From: a virus
IMG/VR virus record: IMGVR_UViG_3300044618_001730
Coordinates: 1-33,210 of that record
Reading direction: 5' to 3' (one strand)
DNA length: 33,210 bases
Notes under the pieces: generated by a model
Seen by the model: the letters and a program-made list of their open reading frames with translations, nothing else
Told to the model about the DNA's origin: nothing
Database searches by the model: none
Program-made: the position numbers and the translations under genes
Shown: positions 14,645-20,802 of the stretch, in pieces
How positions within the stretch are numbered: the stretch's first letter is position 1
Layout of the letters: every line of letters starts with the position of its first letter

Positions 14645-15037
14645 ATGCTTTTCTTCTGCCCCCTCGACAACATCAGCAAGCCCTCGCGCACCACCCTGGC
14701 CGAGCAGCAAGCCGCCATCGCCCTGGACGGAACCCGCAAGCGCCAGGGGCTATGCGTCGAGGCGCCCAACGCCAAGGCCGCGACCGATACAGTCACCGCG
14801 TACCTTCTGGATTGCATCCGCTCCGGGCAGGAAACCTACCGCCCGACCGTCGAGATAGAGGACATGGACGGCGTGCCTGTCGCCACCCTTATGGACGGTG
14901 CCCCTACCCCTACCCCTGCCGAGACAGCAGGCATCAATGCCCTGGTCGCCAGGGCCAAGGGCAACAAGCCGAAGCCGCCTGCCAACGACACGCTTGTGGG
15001 CAGCACCCCTGCCGCACCCGCAACAGATAACTATTGA
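14645..15037 (+). CDS. hypothetical protein with Pro/Ala-rich tail
   Basis: A 130-residue protein with an ordered N-terminal two thirds ('AATDTVTAYLLDCIRSGQET' near residue 46, 'PTVEIEDMDGVPVATLMDGA' near 75) and a Pro/Ala/Thr-rich C-terminus that is probably disordered. AAAGGA stands 9 bases before the ATG. Its stop codon overlaps the -35 box of the promoter that drives the following MarR-like gene. The family was not recognised. Confidence 0.6.
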   Translation: MLFFCPLDNISKPSRTTLAEQQAAIALDGTRKRQGLCVEAPNAKAATDTVTAYLLDCIRSGQETYRPTVEIEDMDGVPVATLMDGAPTPTPAETAGINALVARAKGNKPKPPANDTLVGSTPAAPATDNY

Positions 15038-15061
15038 CACACATCAGCGCACCGATAGAAT
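15034..15061 (+). promoter_or_regulatory. strong sigma70-type promoter before MarR-like gene
   Basis: A perfect -35 TTGACA (15034-15039), a 16-base spacer and TAGAAT (15056-15061), with AGCGCACC at 15046-15053. The AGCGCACC-N2-TAGAA block is the same as in the promoter at 10968-10996. Transcription would start near 15068, about 24 bases before the ATG of the regulator at 15092. It is the best promoter seen in the right arm. Confidence 0.75.
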
Positions 15062-15091
15062 GCACCCACAACAGAACGAAAGGACAGCACC

Positions 15092-15394
15092 ATGACCAAG
15101 CCCGCCATCGAACAGTCCAACAAGGTGACCATCCCGGATGATGTTCTGCCCCTCCTGCGGTGGGCAAACGCCGACCAACTGACATGCAGGCAGGCCGCGA
15201 TCCTGCGGATGATCGAACACAACCCCGGCTGCACCGTTGGTGCCATCGCTCATGTGCTGAAGGTGCCGAAGCCTGCCGTCACGCGAGCCGCCGATAAGCT
15301 CAGTGACTGGAACCTTATCCACCGAAGGGTGGAACCCGCCGACCTCCGTCTGGTTCAGCTTTGGCCCGGTCGCGGCAAGGGACGCCGCAAGTAA
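15092..15394 (+). CDS. MarR-like winged-helix transcription regulator
   Basis: A 100-residue protein with a clear winged helix-turn-helix: 'LTCRQAAILRMIEHNPGCTV' (first helix, residues about 30-49), 'GAIAHVLKVPKPAVTRAADK' (HTH, 50-69) and 'LSDWNLIHRRVEPADLRLVQ' (wing, 70-89). This matches the MarR family core but lacks the N- and C-terminal dimerisation helices of full-length members (about 140-150 residues). It has its own strong promoter and may autoregulate, and it could also act on the related promoter at 10968. AAAGGA lies 7 bases before the ATG. Confidence 0.8.
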   Translation: MTKPAIEQSNKVTIPDDVLPLLRWANADQLTCRQAAILRMIEHNPGCTVGAIAHVLKVPKPAVTRAADKLSDWNLIHRRVEPADLRLVQLWPGRGKGRRK

Positions 15395-15474
15395 AGGACA
15401 GACCCTCCCACCTGCGTCACCCTCCGGGGTGGCGCATAGGGAAGGCCCGGCCTTCTGTCTGGAAAGGGAAACCC

Positions 15475-15699
15475 ATGAAAGAAAAGAGCGATCCTTTAGA
15501 GACACGGTATCAGCACCGCATCGAGGGCCTTGAGAAGGAGGTTGAGGACTGGAAGTGGCAGAGCAGCCGCTTGCTCGCCGCCCTGATCCTGATCGGGGAC
15601 TTCCCCAACCAACGCCAGAACAAAGACCTTACCTTCAGTGAGGCCGTCGATGCGATGGCCGAGCTTGCGCTTAGTGCTGCCCGCAACGCCAGAGTTTGA
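15475..15699 (+). CDS. small coiled-coil protein
   Basis: A 74-residue protein with a charged coiled-coil start ('LETRYQHRIEGLEKEVEDWK') and 'LLAALILIGDFPNQRQNKDL' in the middle. It resembles the many short helical proteins further along this operon. The ATG at 15475 has AAAGGGA in front. The 80-base leader holds two small hairpins (GAAGGC/GCCTTC at about 15440), so expression may be separately tuned. Function unknown. Confidence 0.6.
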   Translation: MKEKSDPLETRYQHRIEGLEKEVEDWKWQSSRLLAALILIGDFPNQRQNKDLTFSEAVDAMAELALSAARNARV

Positions 15700-15709
15700 G
15701 GAGCAACCC

Positions 15710-16021
15710 ATGCTGAAAGCACCAGCCCGGAATGAGTTCGCCGCCGAGGTAGAGGAGGGGCCGATCCTCGTCACGCCCGGCGTTGTGGACAGCTTCAAGC
15801 CTTGGGAGGTGAAGCGCGCCCTGGAGCGGCACCTCTCCCTCGACTGGTCCGACATGGACGAAGAGGATCAAGCCGTGAACCTTATCGCCGCAATGGAAGG
15901 GGGCAGGCGCGTGTTCTCTGCCTATCGCGTGCGAGCCAAGGCCGACGAGCGGTGCGACCTTTGGATTATCACCGAGGCCGACCGCAGCAGCACCACCATC
16001 CTGACCCCGGACGAATACTGA
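15710..16021 (+). CDS. conserved plasmid/phage protein
   Basis: A 103-residue acidic protein. The second half, 'LDWSDMDEEDQAVNLIAAME', 'GGRRVFSAYRVRAKADERCD' and 'LWIITEADRSSTTILTPDEY', matches from memory a family common on plasmids and integrative elements (signature W-G/S-D-x-D-x-x-D followed by I-T-E-A-D-R-S-x-T-T-x-L-x-P-x-x-Y). No function has been assigned. The stop overlaps the next ATG as TGATG. GAGGAG precedes the start by 6 bases. Confidence 0.7.
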   Translation: MLKAPARNEFAAEVEEGPILVTPGVVDSFKPWEVKRALERHLSLDWSDMDEEDQAVNLIAAMEGGRRVFSAYRVRAKADERCDLWIITEADRSSTTILTPDEY

Positions 16022-16098
16022 TGCGCGCCGAACGCCTTACGAATGTGTGCTTCGTGCTGGCAATGGTGCTGGCATTCGTGCTAATCTTCACACCATAA
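16021..16098 (+). CDS. 25-residue membrane peptide
   Basis: A tiny frame (MRAERLTNVC then FVLAMVLAFVLIFTP) whose start overlaps the previous stop as TGATG, so reinitiation can supply translation. It has a short basic N-terminus and one hydrophobic segment of about 15 residues. The frame-perfect junction supports it as a real gene despite its size. Similar one-helix peptides recur in this operon (16731, 25615, 26006). Function unknown. Confidence 0.5.
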   Translation: MRAERLTNVCFVLAMVLAFVLIFTP

Positions 16099-16117
16099 AA
16101 GACAGGAGAGATACCAA

Positions 16118-16426
16118 ATGTCCGACGAAAAAGAGATGATTAGCGATGGCGAAATGGCCCAGATCATCGAGATGAGCGAACACATCAAGGCTGCGGTTCT
16201 TGGTCTCGCCGTTCTCAATGGCGCCAAGCCGTCCCGGATGCTGGCTGCGGTTGTTGTGGCAGCCACCGAACTGAACTTCGATCACACCAAGCCCGGCCAC
16301 GAGGAGTGGTCCCTTGAGCAGATGATTGACGGCATCCGAGCCATGCACGCCGACTTGATGGAGGCGAAAAAAGAGCGGGACATTGCCGAGGCAAACGAGG
16401 CCCGCGAACGGGGCACGATCCAGTGA
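16118..16426 (+). CDS. helical protein, first of a tandem paralogue pair
   Basis: A 102-residue acidic helical protein. 'PSRMLAAVVVAATELNFDHT', 'KPGHEEWSLEQMIDGIRAMH' and 'ADLMEAKKERD' align residue by residue with the next gene (16438-16734), showing a tandem duplication with divergence. AGGAGAG stands 6 bases before the ATG. The family was not recognised. Absence of membrane or HTH signs points to a soluble protein-binding factor, which is inference. Confidence 0.65.
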   Translation: MSDEKEMISDGEMAQIIEMSEHIKAAVLGLAVLNGAKPSRMLAAVVVAATELNFDHTKPGHEEWSLEQMIDGIRAMHADLMEAKKERDIAEANEARERGTIQ

Positions 16427-16437
16427 AGGGGATTAAC

Positions 16438-16734
16438 ATGGAAGAATTAGACGAGCGCACCATTGGCCTTGTCCGACATATGTCGGGGGCCTTCGGGGAC
16501 TTTGCCGAGTTCATGGCGATCAAGAACAACGCCAACCCCCGTGTCCTTATTGCTGCGGTCGCCCTGACCCTGACTGAACTGAGCTTCAAGCATTCCAAGC
16601 CGGGTCAGGAAGAGGACGCGATTGAGACAGCGATCAATGGCATCCGGGTGATGCATCAAGACCTGATGGAAGAGCAGCAGGGTGACGCAATGGCTGAGGC
16701 TGAGGAAGCCAAGGCCAGGGGCAGCATGCAATGA
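16438..16734 (+). CDS. helical protein, second of a tandem paralogue pair
   Basis: About 98 residues. It shares with the preceding gene the order 'NPRVLIAAVALTLTELSFKH', 'SKPGQEEDAIETAINGIRVM' and 'HQDLMEEQQGD', with changes mostly at exposed positions. The ATG at 16438 follows GAAGGGG and is preferred over the GTG at 16423, which would give a 4-base overlap. The C-terminal 15 residues (AEAEEAKARGSMQ) are Ala/Glu-rich like its partner's. Function unknown. Confidence 0.65.
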   Translation: MEELDERTIGLVRHMSGAFGDFAEFMAIKNNANPRVLIAAVALTLTELSFKHSKPGQEEDAIETAINGIRVMHQDLMEEQQGDAMAEAEEAKARGSMQ

Positions 16735-16817
16735 GTGAGAAGCAAACCATCCTCGTGGTTGCCATCGCCATGCTGGCCGTGATGGTCGGATACGTCATCG
16801 CAGGGGCAGTGCAATGA
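16731..16817 (+). CDS. 28-residue membrane peptide
   Basis: A short frame (MSEKQTILVVAIAMLAVMVG then YVIAGAVQ) with ATGA overlaps at both ends: its start overlaps the previous stop and its stop overlaps the next start. That double coupling makes it a credible gene. It has a charged N-terminus of four residues and one hydrophobic helix of about 20 residues. Too short to assign a family. Confidence 0.55.
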   Translation: MSEKQTILVVAIAMLAVMVGYVIAGAVQ

Positions 16818-17134
16818 CCGGCGCATGGGATGGATACCCTAAGAACCGCAAGCAGAGTGGATGGCACTGGCTGGCCGATGAAAGGGGTCCAGAACCGGAT
16901 TACTGGATCGCAGACTTGCAGGGTTGGCGATATGTCGGACTGCCCGAGCGCGCAAAGGTTCGTGCGGCTGGCTACCTTGGTCCCTGCCACAGCCCGAGTG
17001 AGGTTGCTGCAATCAAGACCGAGCGCGACAAGCTAAGGGATGCGCTGGATGGCGTGATGAACTCGCACGGCGAGCAACTTCACGATGCCTTTTCCGTCGC
17101 CCGCACTGCACTCGGGGAGACAGGCAGTGACTGA
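16814..17134 (+). CDS. hypothetical protein with ERD-coil C-terminus
   Basis: A 106-residue protein in two parts. Residues 1-55 are aromatic-rich ('GWHWLADERGPEPDYWIADL') and may form a small beta domain. Residues 60-106 carry 'VAAIKTERDKLRDALDGVMN' and end 'ARTALGETGSD', the C-terminal module shared with the following tandem family. ATGA overlap at the start and an 8-base overlap with the next gene. It looks like a fusion of a different N-terminal domain to the family tail. Function unknown. Confidence 0.65.
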   Translation: MTGAWDGYPKNRKQSGWHWLADERGPEPDYWIADLQGWRYVGLPERAKVRAAGYLGPCHSPSEVAAIKTERDKLRDALDGVMNSHGEQLHDAFSVARTALGETGSD

Positions 17135-17336
17135 TATCGTGGAGCGGTTGCGTGTTCATGCGTGGAGAAGCGACGGATGGACTCGGCAGGATGCTGCCGA
17201 AGCTGCCGACGAGATCGAGCGGCTACGGAACGGCATCCGCCATGCACTGTCCGAGATTGAGGACGGAGGACCAAAGGCGCTGAAGTACGCCGCTCAAGAG
17301 CTTCGTATCGCACTCGGGGAGACAAGCAGTGACTGA
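17127..17336 (+). CDS. DIVERLR family coiled-coil protein 1
   Basis: A 69-residue protein that starts with GTG at 17127, inside the end of the previous gene (8-base overlap GTGACTGA). Layout: N-terminal 'TDIVERLR', then 'AAEAADEIERLRNGIRHAL', then 'LRIALGETSSD'. The same three blocks recur in the next genes, so this is one member of a tandem family. The C-terminal codons form the ribosome site and junction for the next gene. Such 'TDIVxRLR...AADEIxRLR' proteins are common in phages and have no established function. Confidence 0.7.
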   Translation: MTDIVERLRVHAWRSDGWTRQDAAEAADEIERLRNGIRHALSEIEDGGPKALKYAAQELRIALGETSSD

Positions 17337-17577
17337 TATCGTGGACCGACTGCGGCTGACCAACGCAGACTTTCTCCATGAAGAAGCTGCCGACGAGATA
17401 GAGCGGCTGAGGAATGCACTCCGGGAGATCGCTGAAGGTGGCGTCCAAATACCACTAGACGAGGAAGGAGAAGGGCCGAACTGGCCGATGCACATATACG
17501 CAATGAAGTGGGCCAGCTTTTCCGGAGAGTTGCAGAACATCGCGCGCATCGCGCTCAAGGAATCAGACCGTGACTGA
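17329..17577 (+). CDS. DIVERLR family coiled-coil protein 2
   Basis: An 82-residue family member with GTG start at 17329. It has 'TDIVDRLRLTNADFLHEEAA' and 'DEIERLRNALREIAEGG', then a unique insert 'NWPMHIYAMKWASFSGELQN' before the tail 'IARIALKESDRD'. Start and stop each lie in 8-base overlaps. The DNA at its 5' junction (CTCGGGGAGACAAGCAGTGA) is nearly identical to that at 17110, direct evidence of duplication. Function unknown. Confidence 0.7.
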   Translation: MTDIVDRLRLTNADFLHEEAADEIERLRNALREIAEGGVQIPLDEEGEGPNWPMHIYAMKWASFSGELQNIARIALKESDRD

Positions 17578-18124
17578 TATCGTGAAGCGACTGCGATCCT
17601 TCGATGTGTTCAGCGCACCGATGGAAATTAACGGCATCATGGTTAGCCCGGTGGCGCTGATGGCAGCGGACGAGATCGTGCGGCTCAGGGAAGAGAGAGA
17701 CGCGGCACGCGCCCAGGCCGCGAACGCCGACGCCCAATGCGAACGCGACGCCGAACGGGCCGAGCGCGCTGAGGCCGAGCGCGACCAACTCAAGACGGCG
17801 GCAGGGATAGACGAGTGGTGCAAGCAGTTCGAGCGCGCCAACATAACCCTGAATGAGAAGCTGTTCGCCCTGCACGAGAGTCTTGAAAAGACAGAGGCGG
17901 AACGCGACCGACTGCTGGAGAGCGTCAAGCTTCTGGATGCCCTTTGGCATGAGTATCACGATGCCTGTGCCTCACAGTTGGAAGATAACGAACGCCTAAA
18001 GGGCGCGCTCTTGCAGATCGCCAGCAGTGGAGTGAATGGGGAAAGCCTGAACCTCAGCCGGATCGGACATGCTGGCTGCATCAACGTGGCCAAGGATGCA
18101 CTCAAGGAGAACGAACATGACTGA
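17570..18124 (+). CDS. DIVERLR family long coiled-coil protein 3
   Basis: At 184 residues, the longest member. After 'TDIVKRLR' comes an insert ('SAPMEINGIMVSPVALMAAD'), then 'EIVRLREERDAARAQAANAD' and a long coiled coil to about residue 120 with repeated 'AERDxL' units, and a C-terminal part ending 'VAKDALKENEHD'. GTG start in an 8-base overlap. The repeated Glu-Arg-Asp heptads suggest a rod-like oligomer. It looks like an internally expanded version of its neighbours. Function unknown. Confidence 0.7.
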   Translation: MTDIVKRLRSFDVFSAPMEINGIMVSPVALMAADEIVRLREERDAARAQAANADAQCERDAERAERAEAERDQLKTAAGIDEWCKQFERANITLNEKLFALHESLEKTEAERDRLLESVKLLDALWHEYHDACASQLEDNERLKGALLQIASSGVNGESLNLSRIGHAGCINVAKDALKENEHD

Positions 18125-18338
18125 GATGGACACCCTTACTCTGGTGCGATGGAGGTTGGCTGAAGGCCGCACCATTGCAGACGCCGACGTGCATAAGCTG
18201 GTGGCTCAGATCGACAGAATGACGGATGCGCTGAAGAAGATCGGCGGCATCACCATGAGCATGTGCCTCAACTACAAAGACATGGCCGAGACGCAACGGG
18301 ATATCGCCCGTGCCGCACTCAAGGAGAACGATCAATGA
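18117..18338 (+). CDS. DIVERLR family member 4 (reduced)
   Basis: A 73-residue protein starting at ATG 18117 in an 8-base overlap (ATGACTGA). The N-terminal block is changed ('TEMDTLTLVRWRLAEGRTIA'); the centre 'LVAQIDRMTDALKKIGGI' and the tail 'IARAALKENDQ' keep the family pattern of a short coil, a variable loop and the A-L-K-E tail. AAGGAG inside the codons for the previous gene's L-K-E serves as its ribosome site. Function unknown. Confidence 0.65.
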   Translation: MTEMDTLTLVRWRLAEGRTIADADVHKLVAQIDRMTDALKKIGGITMSMCLNYKDMAETQRDIARAALKENDQ

Positions 18339-18664
18339 ACGAAGACAACGCGACCAGGGCTGAACTCTTGGAAGTCTTGGCGAAACAGGCCGTCCGTCTT
18401 ACGCGCGTCGAAAACGAGCGCGATATGTGGCGCAACGAGAACGTCAAAAAGACAGCCGCGTGTGAGCAGATGGGCAACAGGATATGCACGCTTGAAATCG
18501 AGCGCGACCGAATGAAGGGCGCGCTGCGTGATCTGCACGCCAGCGCAACGCACGCATACAAATACCGACCCACCGACACACCTTCCGGGTTTAAAAACGC
18601 AATGCGCGAATTGGCCGAAACGATGGAGCGCGCACGCGCCGCTCTCATGGAGAGCGGCGAATGA
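18335..18664 (+). CDS. coiled-coil family member 5
   Basis: A 109-residue protein with ATGA overlaps at both ends. It has 'LLEVLAKQAVRLTRVENERD', a second coil 'ICTLEIERDRMKGALRDLHA' and a C-terminus 'MERARAALMESGE'. The N-x-E-R-D and I-E-R-D-R-M-K-x-A-L blocks are the same elements as in members at 18661 and 18954. There is no N-terminal DIV motif. Soluble, highly charged, probably oligomeric. Function unknown. Confidence 0.65.
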   Translation: MNEDNATRAELLEVLAKQAVRLTRVENERDMWRNENVKKTAACEQMGNRICTLEIERDRMKGALRDLHASATHAYKYRPTDTPSGFKNAMRELAETMERARAALMESGE

Positions 18665-18957
18665 CCAACATCATCGACCGCTTGCTAGACGAAGCCGAGA
18701 AGGCCCAGCGAAAGGGGCATCTTCTTCTGGCTGAGGTCTGCCGCGATGCGTCGGATCAGCTTGGCCTTGTCATGGAAGAACGTGACCGGCTGAGGAATGC
18801 CCTGCTGATCGCAGACACTGCGTGTCGTTCGTATTGGGGCTGGGAGTATGGCCGACCCGGCGATGTGGACGACGATGATGTTCCTGATAGCAGCCTGCTA
18901 GTGAAGTGGCGGCGAGACTACGAGGCTCGCGCCAAACTCAAGGAGAACGACCAATGA
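18661..18957 (+). CDS. DIVERLR family member 6
   Basis: A 98-residue protein: 'TNIIDRLLDEAEKAQRKGH' (variant of the DIVxRL block), 'CRDASDQLGLVMEERDRLRN' (the AADEI-ERLR block), an aromatic and acidic insert 'SYWGWEYGRPGDVDDDDVPD', then the tail 'EARAKLKENDQ'. ATGA overlaps at both ends. The insert differs from every other family member, showing that the loop between the coil and the tail is the variable part. Function unknown. Confidence 0.65.
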   Translation: MTNIIDRLLDEAEKAQRKGHLLLAEVCRDASDQLGLVMEERDRLRNALLIADTACRSYWGWEYGRPGDVDDDDVPDSSLLVKWRRDYEARAKLKENDQ

Positions 18958-19193
18958 CCGACACCAGCAACGAGGCCATTGAGCGCGCTATTCAGAACGC
19001 GCTTCATGGCGAATGGCCCGAGACAACAGCCGCCATACTGCGTGCCCTTCGGGCCGAGCGCGACCGGATGAAGAAGGCCCTGCAAGAGATCGAAGACCCT
19101 CCGTCTATGGTGTTCGATATTGATGACGGGTGTGGCGTGTGCGCCTGGATGAGCAACCGAGCCGAAGATGCACTCAAGGGAGACGACCAATGA
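18954..19193 (+). CDS. coiled-coil family member 7
   Basis: A 79-residue protein with 'AIERAIQNALHGEWPETTAA', then 'ILRALRAERDRMKKALQEIE' (family coil), a variable loop with 'DIDDGCGVCAWMSNRA' and the tail 'EDALKGDDQ'. The loop has a Cys-Gly-Val-Cys pair. Its start overlaps the previous stop (ATGA), and its final codons CTC AAG GGA encode the ribosome site for the gene at 19190. Function unknown. Confidence 0.65.
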   Translation: MTDTSNEAIERAIQNALHGEWPETTAAILRALRAERDRMKKALQEIEDPPSMVFDIDDGCGVCAWMSNRAEDALKGDDQ

Positions 19194-19366
19194 GCGGAAT
19201 CGTAGACGTTTTTGCTTACTCCGACCGAGGAAAAATCTTGGTCTCATTGCAGACGGTAGATGTCAGGGATGAGTTGCACGTCGCGCTCTATCCCGAGATG
19301 GCCCTGAAACTGATCGAAACTCTGAGCAAAGCCCTCCGAGACAACATCACGGACGCAAAGCGATGA
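19190..19366 (+). CDS. small protein, first of a second paralogue pair
   Basis: A 58-residue protein (SGIVDVFAYSDRGKILVSLQ, then 'LHVALYPEMALKLIETLSKA' and 'LRDNITDAKR'). It aligns with the next gene over the whole length: V-F-A-Y-x-x-x-G-x-I-x-V, then H-x-A-L-x-P-x-x-A-L-x-L-x-E-x-L. A beta hairpin followed by one helix is likely. ATGA overlaps at both ends. Function unknown. Confidence 0.65.
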   Translation: MSGIVDVFAYSDRGKILVSLQTVDVRDELHVALYPEMALKLIETLSKALRDNITDAKR

Positions 19367-19551
19367 GCGCCCTTCTGCCCCCGATGAAAGAGGTATTCGC
19401 CTACATCCGGGATGGCGAGATTATCGTGGCCATGCACGGGCATGAGTTCGCAGATGACAGGCACGCCGCACTGACCCCGGCGCTGGCCCTGCAACTGGCA
19501 GAGGCGCTGATCCGGGCCGTCCGCAATCCCTATGCGGACAAAGAATCATGA
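19363..19551 (+). CDS. small protein, second of a second paralogue pair
   Basis: A 62-residue protein, tandem copy of the preceding gene: 'EVFAYIRDGEIIVAMHGHEF', 'RHAALTPALALQLAEALIRA' and 'VRNPYADKES'. ATGA overlaps at both ends. The conserved H-A-A-L-T-P-x-x-A-L segment is the best family anchor. Nothing in the sequence indicates a catalytic role. Confidence 0.65.
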   Translation: MSALLPPMKEVFAYIRDGEIIVAMHGHEFADDRHAALTPALALQLAEALIRAVRNPYADKES

Positions 19552-19742
19552 GCATGTTGCGCCTGGACCCACCGATCCCCGTCATCACGCCGAAGGGGAA
19601 GGCATGGGCGCACGTCCTCATCGACTACAGCCAGGAGCATCACCTCGTTTGGGTGTGCTTCCAAGATGACACGGGCGAATGCTGGTCTTGGGAAAACAAG
19701 GCCGTCCGAATCCAACCAAACCCAACGCTAGGGAGAGACTGA
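19548..19742 (+). CDS. conserved small phage protein
   Basis: A 64-residue protein with 'DPPIPVITPKGKAWAHVLID', 'YSQEHHLVWVCFQDDTGECW' and 'SWENKAVRIQPNPTLGRD'. From memory, this P-I-P-V-x-T-P-K-G-K-x-x-A-H ... C-F-x-D-D-T-G-E-C-W pattern is widespread among phages and prophages of Gram-negative bacteria and remains uncharacterised. A compact beta protein is likely. ATGA overlap at the start. Its end contains GGGAGA, the ribosome site of the next gene. Confidence 0.75.
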   Translation: MSMLRLDPPIPVITPKGKAWAHVLIDYSQEHHLVWVCFQDDTGECWSWENKAVRIQPNPTLGRD

Positions 19743-19744
19743 AG

Positions 19745-20104
19745 ATGATGATCGGAACCGACGCGGTTGAGGTGCAAATCAGACACCGGCTGACGCAGAA
19801 CGTGCCGCACAACGACCTGTTCATTGAGGTCGATGACCTCCAGGGGAACCCGGTCGCGGCCTTCAACACTCCCAGGCAGGCGGCTGTCTGGCTGCACGAA
19901 AATAACTTTCAGTACATCGAAGGCAGCAGCGGCATTTGGACGCGCAAAAAAGACAGGCTCATCAGCCTCGACTTCCTCGACGGCAGGGCCATCACCAACC
20001 GCCAGCTTTACAAACACCGATCCATCTTCACCGTGGATCACGTCACTGTGTGCTGGACCATTGGCCTGTGCGCCATCGCCTTTGTGCTTTTTGCCCTGGG
20101 ATAG
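19745..20104 (+). CDS. hypothetical protein with C-terminal membrane anchor
   Basis: About 120 residues: a soluble N-terminal part ('PHNDLFIEVDDLQGNPVAAF', 'WLHENNFQYIEGSSGIWTRK') and one C-terminal hydrophobic helix (VCWTIGLCAIAFVLFALG) that ends the protein, so it is tail-anchored with the bulk inside the cell. ATG at 19745 is 8 bases from GGGAGA; an ATG one codon later is possible. It is the last gene before the 700-base non-coding stretch. Function unknown. Confidence 0.6.
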   Translation: MMIGTDAVEVQIRHRLTQNVPHNDLFIEVDDLQGNPVAAFNTPRQAAVWLHENNFQYIEGSSGIWTRKKDRLISLDFLDGRAITNRQLYKHRSIFTVDHVTVCWTIGLCAIAFVLFALG

Positions 20105-20361
20105 CGCGCCCAGGAAAAGCCCTTGCGTCCGGTCGGGCGATCTGGATATACCGAAAAGCGAAAGGGCTGCCTTGCCGGGCAGCCCTCTCAAATGCACCCT
20201 GACGGAACCAGGGTGGGCGACAAACGCCATGTGCGTCTATCCCCCACCATACCCGGCTGCGTCAAGGGCTTTCATAGCCACCCACCCTGTGTGGGGCGAC
20301 CTGTCGGCCATAGGGACCGGGCAGGCAACGCGATAGCCAAGGGCATGGCGCACTACAATGA

Positions 20362-20509
20362 AGCCGGAAGTATGTCCGGTGGAAAGGCGGGTGAAAGTCC
20401 CGAACGAAGCGCGATGGTTGTCTGCATGGCCTCGCGTTGACCGACATTGCCGCAAGGCAGAACTCCGTGCTGATGCCGCCCTCACAGGATGTCCCCGGCT
20501 GATAAAGGC
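20362..20509 (+). ncRNA. candidate structured RNA
   Basis: AGCCGG (20362) and CCGGCT (about 20504) can close a multibranched fold. Inside are CCGGA/TCCGG (20364-20379), CGGG-TGAAAGT-CCCG (about 20388-20401), CGCGA/TCGCG (about 20411-20439) and TTGCC-GCAA-GGCAG with a GNRA tetraloop (near 20447-20460). The closing pair and the first hairpin compete for CCGG, so the alternatives are exclusive. GGGTGAAAGTCCC is a phrase also seen in large ribozyme-like RNAs, but no known family could be identified by eye. Confidence 0.35.
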
Positions 20510-20666
20510 ACGATGCAGATTGACGACGGCTCACCGATAGATGGAACCGGCGGAACAGGTTTCCCCCCGCAAAGGGGGAACTTTGTCCTCAAGCTACCTC
20601 AACCCAGCAGAACAGGTAGGTACAGGCACACAGTCATAGGCTGGTAGCTTAGGCTACTAGCTATGC

Positions 20667-20696
20667 CGCAACATATCGCTCCAACGATATGTTGCG
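20667..20696. repeat. perfect 12-bp inverted repeat
   Basis: CGCAACATATCG (20667-20678) and CGATATGTTGCG (20685-20696) are exact reverse complements around CTCCAA. The half-site GCAACATAT occurs again at 23168, in the divergent gap between RusA and the exonuclease, so a shared DNA-binding protein is plausible. As RNA it would be a stable hairpin, but the following TCTCTTAGG is a poor terminator tail. Confidence 0.7.
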
Positions 20697-20751
20697 TCTC
20701 TTAGGTTAGCTTGTAGCTATATCTAGTGTAGTCTTAGACATCTAAAACACC

Positions 20752-20780
20752 TTGTGTTGGTGTTCTTCTTTGTGTATCCT
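20752..20780 (+). promoter_or_regulatory. possible promoter before primase-helicase
   Basis: TTGTGT (20752-20757), a 17-base spacer and TATCCT (20775-20780) fit a sigma70 pattern with one or two mismatches in each box. Transcription would begin near 20787 and give a very short leader with CTTC/GAAG and the strong ribosome site GGGGGAAG before the ATG at 20803. Position supports it; the boxes alone are moderate. Confidence 0.4.
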
Positions 20781-20802
20781 GCATGTCCTTCGGGGGAAGA
20801 AG

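Larger units (their letters stand above)
20105..20802. other. long hairpin-rich non-coding stretch
   Basis: Almost 700 bases without a gene in a region otherwise packed by overlaps. It carries a hairpin at 20164-20185 (8-bp stem, possible terminator without T tract), another at 20195-20215 (7 bp), the branched segment described separately (20362-20509), a GC hairpin near 20562-20582, short inverted repeats with TAGCT words and the perfect 12-bp inverted repeat at 20667-20696. Composition turns more AT-rich after about 20600. An origin, a structured RNA and a control region are all possible. Open frames here lack ribosome sites. Confidence 0.55.

Noticed and set aside
20341-20560. Cobalamin riboswitch or group II intron
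   Set aside because: GGGTGAAAGTCCC and GAAAAGCGAAAG resemble fragments of such RNAs, but the B12 box and intron domain V are missing and no reverse transcriptase is nearby.
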